Source: Candidatus Curtissbacteria bacterium (GTDB taxonomy: Bacteria > Patescibacteriota > Microgenomatia > Curtissbacterales > GWA2-41-24). From it: 45,641 nucleotides of DNA. Both the position numbers and the translations under genes were made by a program. The notes beneath the pieces were generated by a model. It was not told the origin of the DNA and searched no databases. It saw nothing but the letters and a program-made list of their open reading frames with translations. Positions 38,781 through 45,538 of the stretch are shown piece by piece. Location: the NCBI GenBank assembly GCA_024654445.1, contig JANLHP010000015.1:1-45641 (forward strand). Direction: 5' to 3'. The number at the start of each line of letters is the position of its first letter. Position 1 is the stretch's first letter.

Positions 38781-39040
38781 CACAAGTAAAAAAAACAATA
38801 CCTGAGTTTAAAAACCGAGAAGAAGAAGCAAAATTCTTTGATACACATGATATGGCAGATTACCAGCATGAATTTAAAACAGTAAAGGCAAAATTTGCTA
38901 AAAACCTTTCAGAGGGTATTACTGTCAGATTTGATAAGACAACCATAGAAAAACTTCGGGAAATAGCTCATGAAAAAGGAGTGGGTCCTACAACTCTTGC
39001 CAGGATGTGGATTTTGGATCAGTTGAGACAACAGGCATAA
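38777..39040 (+). CDS. CopG/BrnA-type antitoxin
   Basis: 87 aa. The N-terminal IPEFKNREEEAKFFDTHDMADY segment (in part: PEFKNREEEAKFFDTHD) is the CopG_antitoxin signature; the C-terminal SEGITVRFDKTTIEKLREIAHEKG region is a ribbon-helix-helix DNA-binding domain (in part: TVRFDKTTIEKLREIA). It would neutralise the upstream BrnT-like toxin and repress the pair. The start overlaps the toxin stop. Confidence 0.85.
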   Translation: MTQVKKTIPEFKNREEEAKFFDTHDMADYQHEFKTVKAKFAKNLSEGITVRFDKTTIEKLREIAHEKGVGPTTLARMWILDQLRQQA

Positions 39041-39192
39041 AAACTGGCGGACATAGACGCTACCAGAACCTATTTTGCGATCCCAATTGACTGCTTTTTA
39101 TATTTCAAATTATCTCAACTAACGACAGTAGCACCTGTAGGTTTCTCAAGGTCAGTGCAATCCGAAGAAAATCGTAGAAATCCGTAGATTTG

Positions 39193-39265
39193 TGCCCCTG
39201 GAGGGAATCGAACCCCCAACCGTCCCGTCCGAAGCGGGATGCTCTATCCGTTAAGCTACAGGGGC
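39193..39265 (-). tRNA. tRNA-Arg (anticodon TCG)
   Basis: Minus-strand tRNA: acceptor GCCCCTG/CAGGGGC, D arm with TTAACGGATAGAGC, anticodon stem TCCCG/CGGGA with loop CTTCGGA (TCG), T arm GGGGG-TTCGATT-CCCTC, discriminator A. CCA is not encoded. The last 15 nt of the upstream HNH gene overlap its 5' end. Confidence 0.95.
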
Positions 39266-39691
39266 TTCTATTTGTTTATGCCATCCGTATTGTATAGCTG
39301 TTTTCCGTCTGTGGCAATTCGCACACCTTATATCGCATTTGGAAATTTCTGTAATTATTTTGTTAATAGAACCATATGATACTAATCTCGAGACGTCCAT
39401 TAATTTGTCTTTTGAATGGTCGAATTCTAGTACAATTGGATCTTTTTCTCCACAATCGACACATGCATGTTCTAAAAGATAATTCCAAATATATTTTCGA
39501 ATTACTAACTTTGTTATTTTATTTCTCTTGCGGGCTTTTATTAAATAATATTGTCTGTTATTTATATAGTGCTTTCTAATATAAATCCTGCTACAGTTTT
39601 TGCAGTGAGATTGTAAAATGCCCTTTAGCTTAAATTTAAAGTTAAATTCACTATCTTCTTTTGATTGTTTACAGTTGGTACAAGTTTTCAC
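39251..39691 (-). CDS. HNH endonuclease with N-terminal zinc-finger
   Basis: 146 aa from GTG 39691, which follows a TACTAT box by 6 nt; a TTG start at 39727 is open but less likely. The N-terminal half has two CxxC pairs (KTCTNCKQSK, HCKNCSR), a zinc ribbon. The C-terminal half has ACVDCGEKD, LEFDHSKDK and DIRCANCHRRKTA, an HNH nuclease with its His in FDH and Cys-x2-Cys structural metal. The stop lies inside tRNA-Arg (the tRNA D-arm TAGCTTAA supplies it). Possibly a homing-type or defence nuclease. Confidence 0.8.
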   Translation of the reverse strand: MKTCTNCKQSKEDSEFNFKFKLKGILQSHCKNCSRIYIRKHYINNRQYYLIKARKRNKITKLVIRKYIWNYLLEHACVDCGEKDPIVLEFDHSKDKLMDVSRLVSYGSINKIITEISKCDIRCANCHRRKTAIQYGWHKQIEAPVA

Positions 39692-39697
39692 AAAGTG

Positions 39698-39703
39698 ATA
39701 GTA
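39698..39703 (-). promoter_or_regulatory. -10 box (TACTAT), leaderless type
   Basis: Minus-strand TACTAT, 6 nt before the GTG at 39691 of the HNH gene. Confidence 0.45.
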
Positions 39704-39822
39704 CTTGAAAGTGTATTTAATTTTCAAGTCCGGTGCGTGGCTATAAGATCTTGTCTAGCCTCAGACTTCTGTTGAGTAAGGATTGAAGCGCAGCTTATCT
39801 TGCGTAATTTTTTCTTCAGGAC

Positions 39823-39828
39823 TAAAAT
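39823..39828 (+). promoter_or_regulatory. -10 box (TAAAAT), leaderless type
   Basis: TAAAAT, 7 nt before the ATG at 39836 of the SGNH gene. Confidence 0.55.
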
Positions 39829-39835
39829 TTGAGCC

Positions 39836-40936
39836 ATGGTAGGTTCGGAGCGTGAAGGCCCGTCTGACCCGAGAAAGCGCGAAAGCATGCATAGGATTGC
39901 GAGATGGGCTGGTGCCGCTGCCCTCAGTTTGACCTATGCCACTTCCTGGCAAGCCCGACTGGTAGCTGAAGGTGTTGATAAAATAGCTCCCCCTTACACT
40001 TGGAAGGATCTTTTAGACATAAGTAACACTCTTGAACTGGGTTGGGAATACGGGCAAGAGCTAGTTGGAGCTGCACACGCAGACAGGGAAGGGGCGTGGG
40101 CTGCTTTCAGGCTTTTTAGTGAACCTTCCGGATCTTACAGAAAATCACCATTTTTAAGGACTACTTTAGAGCATAGTCAGACCGAAGGAAAGTTCTCAGT
40201 CGGCTTAGGAGATAGCTACATGTTGGGAGAATACGATAATACTTCGCCACTGACTCTTTACAAGGATTTGATGATAGAAAGACGGGGCGTTTCAGGTTGG
40301 GTAGATTATATAGTCGCGCAGCGTGGAAAAACAACCGAGGAGATTATTCGCGATCAGGTACTTTCTCCTAAGGTTAAAGGCGAGCTTGACAAATGGGATG
40401 TTTTTGATGCTTGGTCTAGCGTTGGGGCAAACGATTTTATAGAAGTAGCAACTACTATTGATGCGATTCAAGAACTTAAGTTGGTCGGGTAGGACCCCTT
40501 AGAGCATCCGGAGGTATTATTTAAATACTCTCGCCAAATGCTTGATATGCTTTCTGTTACCCGCTACCGATTCTCAAAGTTTCTCAACGCGCTTTATGAC
40601 GAATACGGTCAAAAGATTCGTCACATCGTCATAATTTTGCTTCCTGATTTGGGTCGCGCGGCAGCGATAACTTCACAAAAGTTCGGTTTGGAACCAGAAC
40701 GTATAGCCATAGTTGACCCCAGGGCTAAAAGAATAGTTAGCGAAATTGCCGAAAAGGTTAATGGTGCATGGTTGGAGGAGGCTCAGGAGTTTCATGAGCG
40801 GACCGGGATAAAAATAGTTGCTATAGACACGTTTAAGGACTCGCTCTTTAGAAAAGACGATCAGCATCTTAATAGAGCTGGGAGAGAAGCGATCGCAGAA
40901 GAAGCCTACGATAGAACAGTGTTTAGTGCCACCTAA
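39836..40936 (+). pseudogene. SGNH/GDSL hydrolase interrupted by one in-frame TAG
   Basis: Two ORFs in the same frame (39836-40492 and 40538-40936) are separated by a single TAG at 40490-40492 and 15 open codons. Joined, they give a full SGNH hydrolase: block I in VGLGDSYMLGEYD (catalytic Ser), block III VGANDF before the TAG, a core strand HIVIILLPDLGR after it, and block V DDQHLNRAG (catalytic Asp and His). The N-terminus has a signal-like helix (WAGAAALSLTY). It has a good promoter. Either a recent nonsense mutation, readthrough or a sequencing error. Confidence 0.8.
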
Positions 40937-40941
40937 TGAGC

Positions 40942-41244
40942 TTATAGTTCTTCGTCTTCGAGTTCTTTGTCGACACCTAGCGGTGTGGGGTTTTCATCGC
41001 TATCATCACCGTGAAGGCCGACGCTTTTTAACGCATCATCGATGTCTGGAGATTCGGAGTTTGTAGCGTCGCCAGAAAAAGGATCTTCTTCGCCTGTCAC
41101 TGAAGGAGCGGCAACCGGATCGGTAAACTGATCTTCGTCGGGCTTAGATTCATCTACAGTCGGTACAGATTTCGCATCACCGGAATCTGTGTTTTCTAAG
41201 TCTTCGTCGGTAGGTTCTGGTATATTGTTTGGATCGTCTTGCAT
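40942..41244 (-). CDS. acidic, disordered 100-aa protein
   Basis: Very acidic (about one third Asp/Glu) and Pro/Ser/Thr rich, with almost no hydrophobic core; starts MQDDPNNIPEPTDEDLEN and ends KELEDEEL. TAAAAT ends 9 nt before the ATG, so it is probably expressed. No family recognised. It may be a charge-rich partner or chaperone-like tail protein; that is a guess. Confidence 0.55.
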   Translation of the reverse strand: MQDDPNNIPEPTDEDLENTDSGDAKSVPTVDESKPDEDQFTDPVAAPSVTGEEDPFSGDATNSESPDIDDALKSVGLHGDDSDENPTPLGVDKELEDEEL

Positions 41245-41253
41245 GTTTGGGAT

Positions 41254-41259
41254 ATTTTA
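41254..41259 (-). promoter_or_regulatory. -10 box (TAAAAT), leaderless type
   Basis: Minus-strand TAAAAT, 9 nt before the ATG at 41244. Confidence 0.5.
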
Positions 41260-41315
41260 CCTTCGGTGCAGGGTTTAGGCAAGGCCTGAAACTGCTTAAT
41301 GTTTGCTTCTCTTGA

Positions 41316-41321
41316 TATAAT
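41316..41321 (+). promoter_or_regulatory. -10 box (TATAAT), leaderless type
   Basis: TATAAT, 10 nt before the ATG at 41332; it lies within the ORF opened by the ATG at 41299 and so rules against that longer start. Confidence 0.6.
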
Positions 41322-41331
41322 TTATGCCTGC

Positions 41332-42000
41332 ATGAGGGAACGTGAACCGAATCCACAGGAAAGAAAGATTTTTTTTCACTTTGTGAGACATGGAGAGCCA
41401 GAAGAATACGGTGAGACTGATTCGCCCCTTTCCCCAATCGGCAGAAGACAAATCGAAGGATATGCCCGAAACTTTTTGAATAGCCTAGAAGGTAAACCAG
41501 AGGTAAGGATTGCTTACAGCAGGAGGCGAAGAACGAGGGAATCTGCGGACATAATTGAAGCGGCCTTTAAAAGCTCTCCAGGCGTATACTTCGGCATGTG
41601 GCCTCAAAATTCAATTGAGCCACATGACACGTTGGAACCCCTCATTGAAGCTGGTATAGACAGCCGCGAAGCCTTCAGTGAATGGCGGAAAAACGCGGAA
41701 TTTGTTTATAAGGAAGTTGTTGACATAAGAGGACCAAAAGATATTTGGGACGACATCCACAGAGTAGTCAGACGGTTTTTGAACATCTCTTCAGTAATTC
41801 CTAAAAACAAACCTGACTGGCATCTTATTCTTGTAACTCACGAGACAACGATTGCGTCACTTGCTGCGGAAATTGGCGTTGATCTTGATAATTTACAAAT
41901 AGGTTATGCAGAATCGCTTAAAATAGAGATTTCTGACGAGAGAATGAAATACAGCTTTAGAGATCTTCTGGTTGAAAAACCTATCGAGAAGAGGGGTTAA
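41332..42000 (+). CDS. histidine phosphatase superfamily protein
   Basis: 222 aa from ATG 41332. The branch-1 histidine phosphatase motif FHFVRHGEPEEYGETD gives the phospho-accepting His; SPLSPIGRRQIEGY, a TRESADII segment and VTHETTIASLAAE (second catalytic His) follow. The substrate could be a sugar phosphate, a nucleotide or a protein. It stands alone with its own promoter. Confidence 0.88.
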   Translation: MREREPNPQERKIFFHFVRHGEPEEYGETDSPLSPIGRRQIEGYARNFLNSLEGKPEVRIAYSRRRRTRESADIIEAAFKSSPGVYFGMWPQNSIEPHDTLEPLIEAGIDSREAFSEWRKNAEFVYKEVVDIRGPKDIWDDIHRVVRRFLNISSVIPKNKPDWHLILVTHETTIASLAAEIGVDLDNLQIGYAESLKIEISDERMKYSFRDLLVEKPIEKRG

Positions 42001-42064
42001 ATTCGGTTACTTGCAGCAAAAGAGAATTTTTAGACTTATAGTTTACACACGCTTGGTGTTGTGC

Positions 42065-42070
42065 TAAAAT
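42065..42070 (+). promoter_or_regulatory. -10 box (TAAAAT), leaderless type
   Basis: TAAAAT, 8 nt before the ATG at 42079; it lies inside the longer ORF opened at 42061. Confidence 0.5.
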
Positions 42071-42078
42071 TTCTCCTC

Positions 42079-42525
42079 ATGACTAGAGAAAACGGAGGCT
42101 CCGGCGGGCAGGGGTCAGAAGCTGAAATAACAAGGCAACTCACGCAGCGTATTGCCGAATTAGCTTCGGGATTCTTTGGTGAAGAAGATCGGATTGTTCG
42201 AAGAGATCCGACAGGGCAAAAGCCGAATTTGATTATTTCCGGAGGCAAGATGTTGGAAGGGACAGACTGGGAGGGAGCGACATTGAATATATCCAGGCAT
42301 AATTTTAGTGGGGTTTATCAGGATGTGGATGATCAGGAGATTTGGACTTTTTACCCTAATCGTGTTCAGAAAGTAATTAGAAGGAGTGTGGGATATCTAG
42401 CTTTTCCTGGATACACCAGTCCCGATCGTGTTGTCCCAGTTACTACTGTGGATTTGCAAGTTCTTCTTAATGATCTAGAACATAGTGAACCAGGTCCGCC
42501 ATGGCTGCCGGCACCAAATATATAA
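42079..42525 (+). CDS. hypothetical protein, 148 aa
   Basis: Starts MTRENGGSGGQGSEAEITRQ. A soluble mixed alpha/beta protein: NLIISGGKMLEGTDWEGATL and IWTFYPNRVQKVIRRSVG (both partly quoted) are its most regular segments. No recognised domain or catalytic motif. The leaderless-type promoter supports expression. tRNA-Leu follows 39 nt downstream. Confidence 0.5.
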   Translation: MTRENGGSGGQGSEAEITRQLTQRIAELASGFFGEEDRIVRRDPTGQKPNLIISGGKMLEGTDWEGATLNISRHNFSGVYQDVDDQEIWTFYPNRVQKVIRRSVGYLAFPGYTSPDRVVPVTTVDLQVLLNDLEHSEPGPPWLPAPNI

Positions 42526-42548
42526 GGTACCCTCACGTTAATTTATGC

Positions 42549-42554
42549 TAAAAT
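42549..42554 (+). promoter_or_regulatory. -10 box (TAAAAT) of tRNA-Leu
   Basis: TAAAAT, 10 nt before the first base of tRNA-Leu at 42565. Confidence 0.5.
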
Positions 42555-42564
42555 TAGCCATAAA

Positions 42565-42647
42565 GCCGGGGTGGTGGAATGGCAGACACGCAAGACTTAA
42601 AATCTTGTGACCGCGAGGTCGTGAGGGTTCGACCCCCTCTCCCGGCA
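42565..42647 (+). tRNA. tRNA-Leu (anticodon TAA)
   Basis: Class II tRNA of 83 nt. Acceptor GCCGGGG/TCCCGGC, anticodon stem CAAGA/TCTTG with loop CTTAAAA (TAA), long variable arm with GACCGCGAGGTC, T arm GAGGG-TTCGACC-CCCTC, discriminator A. CCA is not encoded. Confidence 0.95.
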
Positions 42648-42688
42648 CTCCTGCAGAGCAGGATTGCAACTTGCCCGATGACATTTTA

Positions 42689-42949
42689 ATGTATCAGGTA
42701 TACTTGCTAAGAAGTGAAAAGGATAAGTCGCGGTCATACGTTGGACTGAGGATAAAAGGGGTTAAAAATAGGCTTTGGGAGCATAACTCCGGGAAATCCA
42801 AGTACACTAAATCTTTTTTGCCTTGGAAGCTTGTTTATTTCGAGAATTTTTACTGTAGGACTTGCGCAGAACAGAGAGAAAAGTTTTTAAAATTAGGTTT
42901 TGGATTCAGGTTTAGAAAGATTGTTTTAAATAATTATCCGTGCGAGTAG
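42689..42949 (+). CDS. GIY-YIG domain nuclease-like protein
   Basis: 86 aa from ATG 42689. The layout is that of small stand-alone GIY-YIG (UPF0213/YhbQ-type) proteins: QVYLLRSEKD in place of GIY-type, SYVGLRIKGVKNRLWEHN with the conserved Arg and His region, KYTKSFLPWKLVYFE, and EQREKFLKLGFG. It lies between tRNA-Leu and tRNA-Pro. Such proteins are thought to be DNA-structure or repair nucleases; whether it is active is unclear. Confidence 0.8.
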   Translation: MYQVYLLRSEKDKSRSYVGLRIKGVKNRLWEHNSGKSKYTKSFLPWKLVYFENFYCRTCAEQREKFLKLGFGFRFRKIVLNNYPCE

Positions 42950-42970
42950 ACTACGGTCTGCTCTGCAGAC

Positions 42971-43045
42971 CGGGGAGTAGCTCAGTTTGGCTAGAGCGCT
43001 GCGTTTGGGACGCAGAGGCCGGAGGTTCGAGTCCTCTCTCCCCGA
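42971..43045 (+). tRNA. tRNA-Pro (anticodon TGG)
   Basis: 75 nt. Acceptor CGGGGAG/CTCCCCG, D arm GCTC-AGTTTGGCTA-GAGC, anticodon stem CTGCG/CGCAG with loop TTTGGGA (TGG), T arm GGAGG-TTCGAGT-CCTCT, discriminator A. CCA is not encoded. A T-run (CTTTTT) follows directly. Confidence 0.95.
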
Positions 43046-43052
43046 CTTTTTA
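43046..43052 (+). terminator. T-run after tRNA-Pro
   Basis: CTTTTTA immediately after the tRNA discriminator. The tRNA acceptor/T-arm itself may serve as the hairpin of an intrinsic terminator. Confidence 0.4.
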
Positions 43053-43283
43053 CTGCTTGCTTTCTGTAAAAGCTGATTTTCGGGGTTCATCCGGCATCTT
43101 CGAAAGAACAATATTGAGTCTCCAAGGGTCTAAATCTAGACCGGCAATAATTCTAAAAACTGACAAAGAGCTGGGCCAAGCTCGGAGTCCTGTTTCGAAC
43201 ATACTGATTGTTGCCTGTCCTACCAATGATCGTATTTCGAGATCGGCTTGGCTTAAGCCTTTTTCGGTTCTGAATTCGCGCAC
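43050..43283 (-). CDS. XRE-type helix-turn-helix protein
   Basis: 77 aa from a GTG start. The HTH reads FRTEKGLSQADLEIRSLVGQATISMFETG (in part: EKGLSQADLEIRSLVGQ), a Cro/C1-type DNA-binding domain, followed by a short C-terminal part. The frame is open about 30 codons further upstream (through ELVEKYERLTPGQLV) without an ATG or GTG, so the true start may be earlier at an unusual codon or the gene may be N-terminally damaged. Target unknown. Confidence 0.65.
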   Translation of the reverse strand: MREFRTEKGLSQADLEIRSLVGQATISMFETGLRAWPSSLSVFRIIAGLDLDPWRLNIVLSKMPDEPRKSAFTESKQ

Positions 43284-43458
43284 GAGTTGTCCAGGAGTTA
43301 GCCTTTCGTATTTCTCGACTAATTCTGCGGGTGGTAGTTCCGATTCAGCAGAAAAATGCGCTCCAATATCTCGTTCTTATACCATTTGGCAGGAATTGTA
43401 CATACGTGGGAAGACTCGAGTCAAATAATGTTCTTGAAAAATTTAAATTGTAAATGGT

Positions 43459-43464
43459 TACAAT
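43459..43464 (+). promoter_or_regulatory. -10 box (TACAAT), leaderless type
   Basis: TACAAT, 6 nt before the ATG at 43471. Confidence 0.6.
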
Positions 43465-43470
43465 AATTGT

Positions 43471-44241
43471 ATGACCTTGAAGTTTATCCAGGCAAATATT
43501 TTTATGGGGAAATATTTGGACTCGTTGATCGATTTTATCAAGGATGAAGACCCTGATATCGTGACTATGCAAGAGGTAACGGCTTGTGACTTTAATCTGT
43601 ATGAGGATAAAAGCGCCCATATTTTTGATGTTATTGGCGAGAAAACAGGACTGGAGGGTGTTTTTGACCCGGTTATGGAGCTTGCCGGCAAGCCGGACGC
43701 GGAGTTCGGTAACGCGGTGTTTTCCAAATACGAAGTTACAAAGCATAAGGTTCTAGTTCTAAAAGAATTTCGTCCTGTTACTTGGGAAGAACTTGAAGCA
43801 ACGGAAGGGCGACCAGGTATTAACCCCCAGGTAGAAAAGCACGCAGTGGACGCTATTGTCGACGTAGGAGGGACTAAAATCCACGTTGTTAGCTGGCACG
43901 GCGCTTGGGTATCGCATGCGGAGGACAGCCCAGAATCAATAAGACAAGCACAAATTGTGGCTGATTACCTTGAGACTCTCGAAGATCCGTTTATTGTGGC
44001 TGGGGATTTGAACGTTGGGCCACAGACAGAGACGATTGGGTTGATTAACAAGGTTGCGAATAATTTGATGATGAACTCAGGGGTAAGACAGACGACGCAT
44101 CCGACGGTACATAAAATAGCGCCCCGCGGTTATCTAATAGATTATATCTTTACCTCTTCTCATTTTAAGGTAAAATCGCTTAAAGTTCCGGAAATTATTG
44201 TTTCTGACCATCTTCCTGTCGTCGCCGAACTTCAAATTTAA
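43471..44241 (+). CDS. endonuclease/exonuclease/phosphatase (EEP) family protein
   Basis: 256 aa with the full EEP (DNase I/ExoIII-like) motif series: FIQANIF with an Asn, VTMQEV (metal-binding Glu), VVSWHG, VAGDLNVGPQ (Asp and Asn), LIDYIF and VSDHLPVVAEL (catalytic Asp-His). No signal peptide. It could be a nuclease or a phosphodiesterase; no neighbour suggests which. All catalytic residues appear intact. Confidence 0.92.
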   Translation: MTLKFIQANIFMGKYLDSLIDFIKDEDPDIVTMQEVTACDFNLYEDKSAHIFDVIGEKTGLEGVFDPVMELAGKPDAEFGNAVFSKYEVTKHKVLVLKEFRPVTWEELEATEGRPGINPQVEKHAVDAIVDVGGTKIHVVSWHGAWVSHAEDSPESIRQAQIVADYLETLEDPFIVAGDLNVGPQTETIGLINKVANNLMMNSGVRQTTHPTVHKIAPRGYLIDYIFTSSHFKVKSLKVPEIIVSDHLPVVAELQI

Positions 44242-44295
44242 GTCTGCTTCCAGACCCCAGGCTTAGTTTAGGAGCAGTAGACCTTAGGCGCGCAG

Positions 44296-44320
44296 TCACG
44301 TTCAGTTCACATGAACGTGA
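44296..44320. repeat. 9-bp palindrome downstream of the EEP gene
   Basis: TCACGTTCA (44296-44304), 7 nt, TGAACGTGA (44312-44320): perfect. It lacks a T-run and lies 76 nt before the next start, so an operator or weak hairpin is possible. Confidence 0.4.
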
Positions 44321-44378
44321 CGAGGACCGCAAGATACATGGAGTGCATCCTATAGTTGTTAAACTATGTTTAAGGTGA

Positions 44379-44384
44379 TATAAT
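44379..44384 (+). promoter_or_regulatory. -10 box (TATAAT)
   Basis: TATAAT, 11 nt before the ATG at 44396. Confidence 0.6.
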
Positions 44385-44395
44385 CCATAGTTTGT

Positions 44396-45433
44396 ATGGA
44401 ACGGAGACAAGATAGAGGTGTCGTAGATGAGCGCAAACGCGCTTTTTTAAAATTGACAGGACGCGCGGGTCTTGTTGTGGCTCTGAGTGGTACCGCTTTA
44501 AGCGGCGTAATTTTAGCTAGGAGCTTAAATGATGGATCCGAAAACGAAATTACGGATTTACTACTCTATCCGAGCATGGATTCCGCTCAAAAGCTTGCAA
44601 TAATCGAAAAACGAGGGTTAGCAGTGGATTCGTACGAAGGATTGGGTCCAGAAAACCCACAGGAAGAACTAAAAAGACTGGTTGTGGAGGATTTTTGCGC
44701 TAAGCTTGGAATCAATAAGCAAGCAGCAAGCGACTTAGATCGCTCTATCGTGTTTATTGATTCTTCCTCTGATCACCCAGACAGTGTTATAAACTTTACT
44801 CCCGGCCAAGCGCAGATTAATACCTCGGTTTCGAGAAGTCTTGCTCGTGACGCGAGGGATAATTCTTACACAGACGTGGCATTTATTAGGTCCTTGCTTT
44901 ACTTATCGTGTGCGATACGAAGGTTGCCAAAGGAAGTTGCGGAAATCGAGCATTTTCATGAAAGAATTCCTGGGGAAATTTTGCCCGTGGAAATTTATGC
45001 CCGCAAAGGGTTTTCTTTGCTCGGCAGAACACCTGATGGACAAAAAGAATACGTTCTTAGTGGTGCCGAGGTTCCGGTTGCTGCTATCGTGGCTGAGACT
45101 GTCGCGAGTGACAGGGGTAGATTCGTTCCTTTCCCTTTCCCTCCCGAAAGTGCGTATCCTCACTTAATTGATTTAGTAAAGGACATTAATAAAGGCGTAG
45201 AGATACCTCAAGGGGAATTCGCCGTTCTGGCGATGGCGGGAAGGGTTGACGAAATTTTAAAGAGGTGGGACCGCAGTTTTTCTCCCGCGGTTAAGACATT
45301 GGCCTCAATTGCTTTGGTCCAAGCAGGAGCACATTCTCCTGATGAGGCTAGAAGACAGGCTTCGGTTTATCTCAATAGGCCAGAACTGAATCTTCCCAAA
45401 ACAGCTTCTGCAAAAGAACCAACGTTTTATTAA
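44396..45433 (+). CDS. exported protein with Tat-like signal, 345 aa
   Basis: An N-terminal ERKRAFLKLTG followed by a hydrophobic stretch GLVVALSGTALSGVIL resembles a twin-arginine signal, with Lys-Arg in place of Arg-Arg. The mature part, starting about 45, is mostly helical (VVEDFCAKLGINKQAAS, then AFIRSLLYLSCAIRRLPKEV) with no recognised domain or catalytic motif. A consensus -10 box supports expression. Function unknown. Confidence 0.6.
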   Translation: MERRQDRGVVDERKRAFLKLTGRAGLVVALSGTALSGVILARSLNDGSENEITDLLLYPSMDSAQKLAIIEKRGLAVDSYEGLGPENPQEELKRLVVEDFCAKLGINKQAASDLDRSIVFIDSSSDHPDSVINFTPGQAQINTSVSRSLARDARDNSYTDVAFIRSLLYLSCAIRRLPKEVAEIEHFHERIPGEILPVEIYARKGFSLLGRTPDGQKEYVLSGAEVPVAAIVAETVASDRGRFVPFPFPPESAYPHLIDLVKDINKGVEIPQGEFAVLAMAGRVDEILKRWDRSFSPAVKTLASIALVQAGAHSPDEARRQASVYLNRPELNLPKTASAKEPTFY

Positions 45434-45440
45434 TTTCTGG

Positions 45441-45446
45441 TAAAAT
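45441..45446 (+). promoter_or_regulatory. -10 box (TAAAAT) of tRNA-Gly
   Basis: TAAAAT, 18 nt before the tRNA 5' end. The resulting short leader contains CCCGC, which can pair with the GCGGG of the tRNA acceptor. Confidence 0.5.
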
Positions 45447-45464
45447 ATATCAGCCCGCGAATTT

Positions 45465-45538
45465 GCGGGTGTAGTTCAATGGTAGAACACCAGTTTTCCA
45501 AACTGGATACGAGGGTTCGATTCCCTTCACCCGCTCCA
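45465..45538 (+). tRNA. tRNA-Gly (anticodon TCC), CCA encoded
   Basis: Acceptor GCGGGTG/CACCCGC, discriminator T, encoded CCA (45536-45538). Anticodon stem CCAGT/ACTGG with loop TTTCCAA (TCC); T arm GAGGG-TTCGATT-CCCTT. It is the only tRNA of the five with an encoded CCA. Confidence 0.95.

Noticed and set aside
39836-40936. Genome-wide TAG recoding
   Set aside because: Many clear genes in the window end at TAG (for example 28131-28703 and 36718-37710), so TAG is an ordinary stop.
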